A stretch of 7,485 bases of DNA, taken from assembly GCA_021802595.1 (NCBI GenBank), contig JAJZRT010000171.1, forward strand, positions 1-7,485, written 5' to 3'. The notes under the pieces were generated by a model. The model saw only the letters and a list, made by a program, of their open reading frames with translations, was not told where the DNA came from and ran no database searches. This stretch comes from Pseudomonadota bacterium (lineage in GTDB: Bacteria; Pseudomonadota; Gammaproteobacteria; Burkholderiales; Thiobacillaceae). A program made the translations under genes and the position numbers. Below are positions 1-5,297 of this stretch, piece after piece (positions within the stretch are counted from its first letter, which is position 1; every line of letters begins with the position of its first letter).

Positions 1-12
1 AGGAGATTCATC

Positions 13-318
13 ATGGCAAACATCGGCACCTTCACCGCACAGAACGACAGCTTCACCGGCACGGTTCGCACCCTGACGCTCAACGTCAAGGTCAAATTCG
101 TTCCGAATGCCAAGGAGAGCGAGAACGCCCCCGACTACCGCATCGTCGCTGGTAACTTCGAGATCGGCGCGGCGTGGAAGAAAATCAGCAAGGCAGAGCG
201 GCCCTACCTGTCGGCAACCCTGGATGACCCGTCGTTCCCGGCGACCATCTACGCCCGTCTGGTCGAAGGCGAGGAGGGCGCGCACAACCTGATTTGGTCG
301 CGCAGCAAGGGCGACTGA
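13..318 (+). CDS. DUF736 family protein
   Basis: The 101-residue product has the sequence pattern of the DUF736 family: an N-terminal MANIGTFTAQNDSFTGTVRTL stretch, a central DYRIVAGNFEIGAAWKK segment and a C-terminal LDDPSFPATIYARLVE segment ending in LIWSR. It is full length for this family, a small soluble protein without signal peptide or membrane segment. DUF736 genes are very common cargo of proteobacterial ICEs and conjugative plasmids, but I know of no established biochemical role. The start is supported by AGGAGA at 1-6, six bases before the ATG. The gene is the last on its strand before a long non-coding stretch, and a GC-rich hairpin follows eleven bases after the stop. Family assignment is firm; function is unknown. 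Confidence 0.93.
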   Translation: MANIGTFTAQNDSFTGTVRTLTLNVKVKFVPNAKESENAPDYRIVAGNFEIGAAWKKISKAERPYLSATLDDPSFPATIYARLVEGEEGAHNLIWSRSKGD

Positions 319-328
319 TCGCCTCTTC

Positions 329-363
329 GCGTCCCGCCAACCGGCGGGGCGCATTCGAATTTT
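329..363 (+). terminator. Hairpin after the DUF736 gene, probable terminator
   Basis: Bases 329-338 pair with 343-352 around an AACC loop (core CCCGCC/GGCGGG, one G-T wobble). The stem lies just after the DUF736 stop. The following bases contain only a short T run (TTTT at 360-363, after a seven-base gap), so it is a weaker intrinsic terminator than the one at 1201-1229. It could instead protect the mRNA 3' end. Confidence 0.5.
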
Positions 364-401
364 GAGTCCGCGTAGAAGCGTCTTTCCGTAAAAGCGCAGT
401 T

Positions 402-432
402 GCGGCTTTGCGCATCGCCCGCAAGCCGCTTT
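402..432 (+). terminator. Bulged GC-rich stem with short T run
   Basis: GCGGCTT at 402-408 pairs with AAGCCGC at 423-429. After a bulged T at 409, GCG at 410-412 pairs with CGC at 420-422, leaving a seven-base loop. TTT follows at 430-432. The ten-pair stem plus T run resembles an intrinsic terminator, possibly a second one behind the DUF736 gene. The T run is short, so this is tentative. Confidence 0.35.
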
Positions 433-634
433 CACGAATTCGCGGTTCCTTGGAACTCAGTCAATGAGCGGAATCGGCTTTGTGCATCCGTAGTTTCACG
501 GGGAAGCGGTTCTGATCCTTTCAGGGATTGAGGGATTCCGTGCGTCTCCCGAGTGATGCCGGGGCGCGCTGTCGTGTTGCACATCGAGCCGCCGACGGCG
601 TCTCGCCCATCCCGGCTTCCATCGCTGACGCCTG

Positions 635-790
635 CACGCTTCGCTTGCGGCAGCATGCGAAGCGGTGTGGAGAGACTGGCTTGCTGTTCCCTTCACCTTA
701 TCACGGCGTTCTCGCCGTCAAGGTCTGCGCGTGCCTTGCACGCTGGCGTCCTGTGGCCGTCTGCGAACCCTGACGGCTGCGCTGCGCCGT
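635..790 (+). ncRNA. Candidate structured 5' leader RNA upstream of DUF2958
   Basis: Four stems follow one another. CGCTTCGC (637-644) pairs with GCGAAGCG (657-664), with an inner TGC/GCA around GGCA. ACGGCG (703-708) pairs with CGCCGT (713-718) around TTCT. GCGTGC (729-734) pairs with GCACGC (738-743) around CTT. GCCGTC (756-761) pairs with GACGGC (772-777). A fifth pairing, ACGGC (773-777) with GCCGT (786-790), competes with the fourth, so two states are possible. The run ends 40 bases before the ribosome binding site of the DUF2958 gene. That fits a cis-acting mRNA leader, although a DNA-level element is also possible. The stems are seen directly; the RNA role is inferred. Confidence 0.4.
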
Positions 791-842
791 GCTCGTCGCG
801 GTCTCGGGCAATTCCGCCCTTGAACCTTCCAAGGAGAAGACC

Positions 843-1190
843 ATGACGAAGCTGATCACCGACGAACAATGCGCACAACTTCTGGCCAACGGCCGGCGAT
901 CGATTGAGAATGACGACTTCGACCCACTGCCCGTGGTCAAGCTGTTCACCCCGGATGCCGGCGCCACTTGGCTGCTGACGGAGATCGACCCGGACGAGCA
1001 CGACCATGCGTTCGGCCTGTGTGACCTAGGCCTGGGTTGCCCCGAGCGGGGCTGGGTGAGCCTGGCGGAGCTGGCGACAGTGCGCGGACGTCTGGGTCTG
1101 CCGGTCGAGCGCGACCTGCACTTCAAAGCAACGAAGCCGGTCAGCGCCTATGCGCGCGAAGCCAGGCTCGCCGGGCGCATCGTGACATAG
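843..1190 (+). CDS. DUF2958 family protein, first copy
   Basis: The 115-residue product matches the DUF2958 family: MTKLITDEQCAQLLANG at the N terminus, the conserved PVVKLFTPDAGATWLLTEIDP core at about residues 30-51 and a FGLCDLGLG segment at 57-65. It is a small soluble protein, full length, with no membrane segment. DUF2958 genes are carried by many plasmids and ICEs; their biochemical role is not established as far as I know. I chose ATG 843 because AAGGAG lies at 831-836 and the family N terminus begins there; an in-frame GTG at 789 would add 18 residues that do not look like the family. A strong terminator follows directly. A paralogue of the same length lies at 1781-2128. Confidence 0.92.
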   Translation: MTKLITDEQCAQLLANGRRSIENDDFDPLPVVKLFTPDAGATWLLTEIDPDEHDHAFGLCDLGLGCPERGWVSLAELATVRGRLGLPVERDLHFKATKPVSAYAREARLAGRIVT

Positions 1191-1200
1191 CCGTCACAGG

Positions 1201-1229
1201 GGCGCCGTCCGCTTGGGCGGCGCCTTTAT
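1201..1229 (+). terminator. Intrinsic terminator of the first DUF2958 gene
   Basis: GGCGCCGTCC (1201-1210) pairs with GGGCGGCGCC (1215-1224), with one G-T wobble, around a GCTT loop; TTTAT follows. It begins ten bases after the DUF2958 stop and ends just before the stop of the convergent XRE gene. It separates the two transcripts from the left side. The opposite strand has no T run, so it should act mainly rightward. Confidence 0.82.
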
Positions 1230-1233
1230 GCAC

Positions 1234-1521
1234 CTACCCGCTCGCCTTGGCCTGTATATCATCCAACTCCCGGCGTACGCGCTCGATGACCTTGTCCACT
1301 CCCTTGCTGTCACCGCCGTAGGTCAAGGTCAGCAGGGTCAGTGGATGTACGTCCATCACCTCGCACAGCTCGGCGACCTTGCTCAAGGTCGGGCTCTTCA
1401 GTCCTCGTTCGAGCGAACTCATGTAAGTGCGGCTCGACACATCCGAGAAGGCTTCCTGGCTGAGGCCACGGGCTTTCCGGATGGTTTTGAGCGCCGCGGG
1501 GAATGATCTCTTCGATGTCAT
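1234..1521 (-). CDS. XRE-family helix-turn-helix transcriptional regulator
   Basis: The 95-residue protein is a small Cro/CI-like DNA-binding regulator. Residues about 11-64 form the helix-turn-helix domain: LKTIRKARGLSQEAFSDVS, then a recognition region around RTYMSSLERG, then SPTLSKVAELCEVMDVHPLTLL. The last 25 residues (KGVDKVIERVRRELDDIQ) look helical and charged and may help dimerisation. ATG at 1521 is the better start; TTG at 1524 directly before it would add one residue. There is no good ribosome binding site. The gene runs against both neighbours, convergent with the first DUF2958 gene and divergent from the second. A perfect 15-bp palindrome nine bases before its start suggests autoregulation. 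Likely role: repressor of element genes, probably including the divergent ones. Targets are inferred. Confidence 0.9.
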   Translation of the reverse strand: MTSKRSFPAALKTIRKARGLSQEAFSDVSSRTYMSSLERGLKSPTLSKVAELCEVMDVHPLTLLTLTYGGDSKGVDKVIERVRRELDDIQAKASG

Positions 1522-1524
1522 CAA

Positions 1525-1780
1525 ATGGTTTCACTAAAAGTGAAGATGACACTCGATGGCGCCCTATAGGGCTACAATCTATAGTGTTCATTTTTGACAT
1601 TCGTTGCTTGAGCTTGGGTGGTACATGGCTATGCTGAAATCCGTACTTGCGGAAATCACAGGCTCCGTGCCGACGTGTTGAAAGATTTACGGTTCCACGA
1701 ATGGAAGGAAATCCTGATTTTGGGATTGGCATGCAGGTGACCTTGTGTACTCACGCGTTCACGCGAACTGAGAGGCGACC
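1525..1780. promoter_or_regulatory. Divergent control region between the XRE and second DUF2958 genes
   Basis: This region is noticeably more A+T-rich than its surroundings and holds no convincing gene. It contains the 15-bp palindrome at 1530-1544, a perfect 12-bp palindrome GCCCTATAGGGC at 1561-1572, -10-like hexamers TACAAT (1573-1578) and TATAGT (1580-1585) in the rightward sense, and TTGACA at 1594-1599, which lacks a well-placed -10. Next to the second DUF2958 gene, TCACGCG is repeated at 1751-1757 and 1759-1765. Promoters of both flanking genes must lie here or nearby, but I cannot place them with certainty. Confidence 0.5.
1530..1544. promoter_or_regulatory. Palindromic operator candidate for the XRE regulator
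   Basis: TTCACT (1530-1535) and AGTGAA (1539-1544) form a perfect inverted repeat around AAA. The 15-bp length and A-rich centre are usual for Cro/CI-type operators. It sits directly upstream of the start codon of the divergent XRE gene, so bound protein would block that gene's transcription. Confidence 0.6.
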
Positions 1781-2128
1781 ATGAACACGCTCCTCACCGA
1801 CGATATCCGTGCCCAATTGCTGGAAAACGGCGCCGCAACGGCGCGTGGCGAGCGTCCCGACCCGATGCCGGTTGTCCGGCTATTTACGCCGGACGCGCAT
1901 GCGATCTGGTTGCTGACCGAGCTCGATCCCGCCGATGGCGACACGGCCTTCGGGTTGATCGACCTTGGCATGGGGATGCCGTGCCTGGGTCATGTGCGCA
2001 TCTCTGACCTGGAAGACATACGCGGGCCTCGCGATCTGGCGGTCTTGTGCGATCCGCACTTCAGGCCAAAGCGGCGATTGTCCCAATACACGCATCTGGC
2101 GCAGGTTGAAGGATCGATCAACGATTGA
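1781..2128 (+). CDS. DUF2958 family protein, second copy
   Basis: This 115-residue protein aligns without gaps over its whole length to the product at 843-1190. By hand I count about 54 identical residues, including the PVVRLFTPDAHAIWLLTELDP core and FGLIDLGMG. It is therefore an old paralogue rather than a recent duplication, and the DNA is clearly diverged. The start ATG has AGAGG at 1771-1775 five bases upstream. It is transcribed away from the XRE gene and may be under that regulator's control. No terminator is visible after it. Retention of two diverged copies in one element suggests the proteins are not redundant, but no function can be read from the sequence. Confidence 0.9.
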   Translation: MNTLLTDDIRAQLLENGAATARGERPDPMPVVRLFTPDAHAIWLLTELDPADGDTAFGLIDLGMGMPCLGHVRISDLEDIRGPRDLAVLCDPHFRPKRRLSQYTHLAQVEGSIND

Positions 2129-2378
2129 GAGGCCGGCGACCGCCAGAACACTGCACGGCGTCTGGATTAAGACCCTGGCCGCAACAATGCGCATTTCGTG
2201 ACTTACCGGCACAGACCAGACGCAAACGGCCCTAATTCAGCGCCAGGCTCGGCGTAGGCTATACCGCCCGTCGCCCGCGGTGGTGGTGGAGTTTACGATT
2301 GCGCGCCTTTATTTCCCATGGACGTTTTTCATCGTATTCAGGCATGGCGCACCCAGTTGGCTATTTGGAGGTAGCACC
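2129..2378. other. 250-base gap before the DUF2285 gene
   Basis: No gene is convincing here. An open frame continuous with the DUF2285 gene extends upstream to about 2202, but its translation does not resemble the family. GCGTCTGG at 2158-2165 is inverted as CCAGACGC at 2216-2223, perhaps by chance. A weak promoter-like pair, TTCAGC (2236-2241) and TATACC (2260-2265), 18 bases apart, precedes the gene. The stretch ends in the GGAGGT ribosome binding site at 2367-2372. Confidence 0.4.
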
Positions 2379-3125
2379 CTGAACGAACGTGTCGCGCATT
2401 GGCATCCCCCTGCCGCGTATCTCTTCATCCTGCATCTTGATCGCCCGGCGCTGGCATGGGAATACCTTCGGCGCAATCCCAGCTATCGTCGGGATTGGCT
2501 GAGATGCCACCAAGATCGCCCGCCACCGCAATGCTGGTGCCTACGTGAGTACGAAGACCCGAACTGCGATGCGCGCAGGCTGCAGCCGGCCTGGATAGCC
2601 GAAGCCGACGGCGCGATTCCCATCTATCCGGATATCGATCCACCCAAGGACGCGCCGGTCTTCCGTCTTTGGGACATTCCCGGCCACAAGACGCTCATCG
2701 ACGATGGGCGGCATCTACGGCTGGCCAGCGCCGTCGGCTGCAACGTGGCGAGGATGATCATCGCGCGCGGCCTGTCGGATGGCATGCCCTACGCCTACGC
2801 GGTGCGCGCCGGTCGGCAGGCCAACGCTCGCTGGCGTGCGATCGAGGCCAAACTGGCGGAGTTGAATGCGATTCCAGCAGCTTCACATTCACGCCCGGAT
2901 CGCGCCGCGCTGACCCACATGCGTTCCCTTCAGGCGCTTGACGGCGTGCTGGCAGGCGCTTCGCAGCGCCAAGTGGCGGAAGCCGTGTTCGGCCGCCGTG
3001 CCGTGGCCGAGCGCTGGCACGCCGACGGCGACCTCCGCGCGCAGGTGCGCCGCATGATCCACGCGGGCAAGACACTCATGAACGGTGGCTACCGCCATCT
3101 CCTACAGTTGGATCTCTTCGACTAG
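2379..3125 (+). CDS. DUF6499/DUF2285 domain regulator-like protein, probable CTG start
   Basis: The protein has the two-part layout of ICE proteins annotated as DUF2285. The N-terminal part (VAHWHPPAAYLFILHLDRPALAWEYLRRNPSYRRDWL, residues about 5-41) matches the transcriptional-regulator-like DUF6499. The C-terminal part carries DUF2285, ending in a helical region (SLQALDGVLAGASQRQVAEAVFG ... LRAQVRRMIHAGKTLMNGGYR) that looks like a helix-turn-helix. It is probably a DNA-binding regulator of element genes. Homology begins at about codon 5 after CTG 2379, and GGAGGT at 2367-2372 lies six bases before that CTG, giving 248 residues. No ATG, GTG or TTG lies in frame nearby. The alternative is GTG 2280, which adds 33 hydrophobic, non-family residues. 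Domain call is firm; the CTG start is an inference. Confidence 0.88.
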   Translation: MNERVAHWHPPAAYLFILHLDRPALAWEYLRRNPSYRRDWLRCHQDRPPPQCWCLREYEDPNCDARRLQPAWIAEADGAIPIYPDIDPPKDAPVFRLWDIPGHKTLIDDGRHLRLASAVGCNVARMIIARGLSDGMPYAYAVRAGRQANARWRAIEAKLAELNAIPAASHSRPDRAALTHMRSLQALDGVLAGASQRQVAEAVFGRRAVAERWHADGDLRAQVRRMIHAGKTLMNGGYRHLLQLDLFD

Positions 3126-3155
3126 GGACGTTGGCGTCGGGCGCTCTTCGTCCCT
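3124..3155 (+). promoter_or_regulatory. Stem-loop at the DUF2285 stop codon
   Basis: AGGGACG (3124-3130) pairs with CGTCCCT (3149-3155); the loop holds a further GCG/CGC pairing. No T run follows, so it is not a classical terminator. It may stabilise the mRNA end or set the ratio between the DUF2285 and AlpA-like genes. Confidence 0.3.
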
Positions 3156-3183
3156 GCGCAAAACCTCGGTCCCCTCCCAGACT

Positions 3184-3233
3184 GTCTCCATCCGGCGGCG
3201 TTTGGCCCGTCGGCGATGCCCCCCGATGGAGAC
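3184..3233 (+). promoter_or_regulatory. Stem covering the ribosome binding site of the AlpA-like gene
   Basis: GTCTCCATC (3184-3192) is perfectly complementary to GATGGAGAC (3225-3233), and the right arm contains GGAGA, the ribosome binding site of the gene starting at 3241. In RNA this nine-pair stem would hide the site, which suggests translational control. As DNA it could instead be an operator with arms 32 bases apart. Confidence 0.45.
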
Positions 3234-3240
3234 CTGTCAT

Positions 3241-3531
3241 ATGAGACCCATGCCGATCCGGCCGCAGCCAGTACCCGCGGCCACGACACAACAGCAAGCT
3301 TCAGCGCGCTACCTGAACAACGACGAGGCGGCGGCGTTCCTGCGCCTGTCTCCGCGCACACTGGAAAAGCAGCGTGTCATCGGCGGTGGCCCGCGGTTTC
3401 GGAAATTCGGCCGGCGCGTGATGTACGCCATCGCCGACCTTGAAGCCTGGGCTGACTCACGCAGCTTCGAGATGACGTCCGACCCGCGCTACGCGGAACA
3501 ATGCGCCGCGCGCCGTTCCGGCGGGCGCTGA
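3241..3531 (+). CDS. AlpA/excisionase-like helix-turn-helix protein
   Basis: The 96-residue protein carries one winged-helix, MerR-like helix-turn-helix domain of the AlpA/excisionase type at about residues 24-76: YLNNDEAAAFLRLSPRTLEKQRVIGGGPRFRKFGRRVMYAIADLEAWADS. Such proteins act as transcriptional activators or as excisionases that bend attachment-site DNA; which applies here cannot be told. The first 20 residues are Pro/Gln-rich and probably disordered. ATG 3241 is chosen because GGAGA lies at 3228-3232; ATG 3250 is possible. The stop TGA (3529-3531) directly precedes another ATG at 3532, and repA starts 22 bases further on, so the two genes are likely co-transcribed. Its ribosome binding site may be sequestered (see 3184-3233). 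Confidence 0.88.
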   Translation: MRPMPIRPQPVPAATTQQQASARYLNNDEAAAFLRLSPRTLEKQRVIGGGPRFRKFGRRVMYAIADLEAWADSRSFEMTSDPRYAEQCAARRSGGR

Positions 3532-3553
3532 ATGACCATGGACACGTTCGTCG

Positions 3554-4447
3554 ATGGCCATCGGACGCGACCCGGAGCACGAGCAGCTCGAACTGTTCCA
3601 TGCTTTCTCGGGCGAGCTGCCGGCGCGCGATGCGCAAGACCTGATGGCCTACCCGTTCTTTTCGCTGGCCAAGAGCAAGCGCACGGTGCCGATCGACTTC
3701 CACACCGGCAGCGTGACGGTGCGGGTCGAAGGCACGGCCGAGCATGGTCTGGCGACGATATGGGATGCCGACATCCTGATCTGGGCCGCCAGCCAGATCG
3801 TCGAGGCGCGCGACGCCGGCATTCGCTCCTCAAGGCTGATGGCGGCCACGCCCTACGAAATCCTGCGCTTCATCGGCCGGGGGACGTCGCTGCGCGATTA
3901 TCAGCGCCTCAAGGCGGCCCTGGACCGCTTGCAGTCGACGAGCGTGGCCACCTCGATTCGCCAACCCAATGCGCGGCGGCTGCACCGCTTCTCGTGGATC
4001 AACGAGTGGAAGGAGCGTGCCGACGGCCACGGGCGGCCGTTGGGCATCGAGTTGATTTTGCCGGACTGGTTCTACGCGGGCGTGATCGACGAAAGCCTGG
4101 TGCTGACCATCGACGCCAACTATTTCCGCTTGACGGGCGGCATCGAACGCTGGCTGTACCGCCTGGTGCGCAAGCACGGTGGCTGGCAGCGCGAGGGTTG
4201 GCGTTTCGACTTCCCGCTCCTGCACCGCAAATCGGGCAGCCTTGCACGATTCTCCGATTTCGCCTACGACCTGCGCGGCATCGTCGCGCGTCAGCCCTTG
4301 CCTGGCTACACGCTGGCGGTTTTGCGCCCGCCAAGGGGACCGGAAGTGTTGACCTTTCGCGCCGAGCCTTCCACGACACCGCTGCGGCCCGGCGGCAGCT
4401 TCGGTGTGGGACGCGGCATCGGTGGCGTGCCTGTGGACAAGCGGTGA
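3554..4447 (+). CDS. repA: Replication initiator protein A (RepA/RPA family)
   Basis: The 297-residue protein matches the replication initiator protein A family of plasmids and Tn4371-like ICEs. Landmarks are HEQLELF at residues 9-15, DLMAYPFFSLAKSKR at 29-43, the TIWDADILIWAASQIVEARDAG block at 68-89, TPYEILRFIGRGT at 99-111, YQRLKAALDRLQSTSVATSIRQ at 116-137 and LTGGIERWLYRLVRKHGG at 193-210. It should bind repeats at the origin and start replication of the excised circle; the repeats seven bases after its stop are the obvious target. ATG 3554 is the only early in-frame start (TGA at 3533 lies in this frame), but it has no ribosome binding site. An ATG at 3532 in another frame encodes a plausible longer N terminus (see findings). 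The C-terminal 40 residues are Pro/Gly-rich and weakly conserved. Confidence 0.9.
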   Translation: MAIGRDPEHEQLELFHAFSGELPARDAQDLMAYPFFSLAKSKRTVPIDFHTGSVTVRVEGTAEHGLATIWDADILIWAASQIVEARDAGIRSSRLMAATPYEILRFIGRGTSLRDYQRLKAALDRLQSTSVATSIRQPNARRLHRFSWINEWKERADGHGRPLGIELILPDWFYAGVIDESLVLTIDANYFRLTGGIERWLYRLVRKHGGWQREGWRFDFPLLHRKSGSLARFSDFAYDLRGIVARQPLPGYTLAVLRPPRGPEVLTFRAEPSTTPLRPGGSFGVGRGIGGVPVDKR

Positions 4448-4453
4448 ATCCGC

Positions 4454-4513
4454 TCGTGCTATCGGGAGCGGGAATCCTCGTGCTATCAGGCGCGGGGCTA
4501 TCGTGCCATCAGG
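4454..4513. repeat. Three iteron-like direct repeats after repA
   Basis: TCGTGCTATC occurs at 4454-4463 and 4478-4487, and TCGTGCCATC at 4501-4510; each is followed by RGG. The start-to-start spacings are 24 and 23 bases, slightly over two helical turns, as in iterons. A degenerate fragment, CATCAG, follows at 4520-4525. They are probably RepA binding sites. Because the parA operon starts just downstream, they could instead be the partition site of the ParA partner protein. Confidence 0.7.
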
Positions 4514-4618
4514 AGTACGCATCAGCCGCAAAGCCTTGCGCGGCACGAGTTTCAATGGCGCTTAACTTAGGTTCTAACTTTGAATCTATAAGACTAACGA
4601 TAAGAAGAGCCCGCGCGC

Positions 4619-4627
4619 TGTGGATAA
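4619..4627 (-). promoter_or_regulatory. DnaA box
   Basis: TGTGGATAA is the exact complement of the consensus DnaA box TTATCCACA. A perfect match beside an A+T-rich tract and repeats, in high-GC DNA, is unlikely to be chance and points to DnaA recruitment at an origin. Confidence 0.7.
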
Positions 4628-4658
4628 ACCCGCAGTGTGCTGCCGAAGGCGGCGCCTC

Positions 4659-5297
4659 ATGATCATCGCGCTGCTCAACCAGAAAGGCGGGGTCGGCAAA
4701 ACGACGCTTGCCACGCATATTGCTGGCGAGCTGGCCATGCAAGGCAGCTCAGTGATCCTGCTCGATGCCGATCCCCAAGGCTCAGCGTTGGACTGGACAC
4801 AGCGCCGCAGCCAGAATTCTTTGCCACGATTGTTCAGCGCTGTAGGTCTGGCAAGGGAAACCTTGCATCAGGAAGCGCCAGAACTAGCCAGGCGCTGCGA
4901 TCACATCGTCATCGATGGCCCACCCCGAATTGCCGCCCTCGCGCGCTCCGCGCTGCTCGCGGCGGACCTGGTGCTGATTCCCGTTCAGCCCAGTCCCTAC
5001 GACGTGTGGGCCAGCGCCGAGATGGTGTCGCTGATTCGCGAAGCGCAAGTGTTCCGGCCAACGCTTCGCGCGGCTTTCGTCATCAACCGGAGGGTCAGCA
5101 CCACCGTGATTGGGCGCGAGGCACGCAATGCGCTCACCGATCAACCGTTACCATCGCTGTTGTCGGAGGTTCGCCAGCGCATCGTGTTCGCCGACAGCGT
5201 GGCCCGGGGTCAACTCGCCCGCGAACTCGACGCAGACAGCAACGCCGCGCGCGAGATCGCGGCGCTCGCCGCTGAATTGTTGAGGATGGCGCCATGA
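4659..5297 (+). CDS. parA: ParA-family partition ATPase
   Basis: The 212-residue protein is a small ParA/MinD-type ATPase without an N-terminal DNA-binding domain, as in type Ib plasmid partition systems. The deviant Walker A motif KGGVGKTT is at residues 9-16, the A' motif LLDADPQGSALDW at 34-46, the Walker B strand HIVIDGPP at 82-89, and VLIPVQPSPYDVW follows. It should bind the nucleoid in its ATP form and move or position the excised element together with a centromere-binding partner. ATG 4659 (MIIALLNQKGG) is the family start; a GTG at 4620 would add 13 Arg/Cys-rich residues. The ribosome binding site is weak (AAGGC at 4646-4650). It is the first gene of a chain of ATGA-overlapping genes ending in the relaxase. 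Confidence 0.93.
   Translation: MIIALLNQKGGVGKTTLATHIAGELAMQGSSVILLDADPQGSALDWTQRRSQNSLPRLFSAVGLARETLHQEAPELARRCDHIVIDGPPRIAALARSALLAADLVLIPVQPSPYDVWASAEMVSLIREAQVFRPTLRAAFVINRRVSTTVIGREARNALTDQPLPSLLSEVRQRIVFADSVARGQLARELDADSNAAREIAALAAELLRMAP

Larger units (their letters stand above)
319..842. other. Gene-free, hairpin-rich leader region
   Basis: I see no credible gene in these 524 bases: the open frames lack ribosome binding sites and recognisable protein sequence. Base pairing is striking. Besides the stem at 329-352 there is a bulged stem at 402-412/420-429, a short palindrome GTTCC-TT-GGAAC at 445-456, and the cluster of stems at 635-790 described separately. The region ends in AAGGAG at 831-836, the ribosome binding site of the next gene. 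It may hold the promoter and a long untranslated leader of the first DUF2958 gene. I found no convincing -35/-10 pair. Confidence 0.55.
4448..4658. other. Putative origin of replication (oriV), possibly with partition site
   Basis: The 211 bases between repA and parA combine the three elements of an iteron origin in order. First come three direct repeats at 4454-4513. Then there is an A+T-rich stretch at about 4558-4608, with TAACTT repeated at 4563-4568 and 4575-4580, suitable as a duplex-unwinding element. Last is a perfect DnaA box at 4619-4627. The adjacent repA gene supports the assignment. A promoter for the parA operon must also lie here; TATAAG at 4587-4592 is a possible -10, without a clear -35. 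Origin function is inferred from layout, not tested. Confidence 0.6.

Noticed and set aside
528..846. Forward open frames in the 319-842 gap as coding regions.
   Set aside because: No ribosome binding sites, no recognisable protein sequence, and they run through strong hairpins.
1594..1599. TTGACA as the -35 box of a rightward promoter for the second DUF2958 gene.
   Set aside because: Nothing resembling a -10 box occurs 16-19 bases downstream; the nearest TATGCT is 30 bases away.
1625..1681. An 18-codon open frame (MAMLKSVLAEITGSVPTC) in the control region upstream of the second DUF2958 gene, as a leader peptide.
   Set aside because: Too short to judge, only a weak GGTGG upstream and no attenuator structure after it.
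2158..2223. Inverted repeat GCGTCTGG/CCAGACGC with a 50-base spacer as an operator or recombination site.
   Set aside because: Eight bases at this distance in GC-rich sequence can arise by chance, and nothing else supports a site.
3532..4662. A 376-codon open frame overlapping repA in another frame, as a separate gene.
   Set aside because: Beyond its first codons it is an Arg/Ala-rich shadow of repA in high-GC DNA and resembles no protein; only its first 14 codons are of interest.
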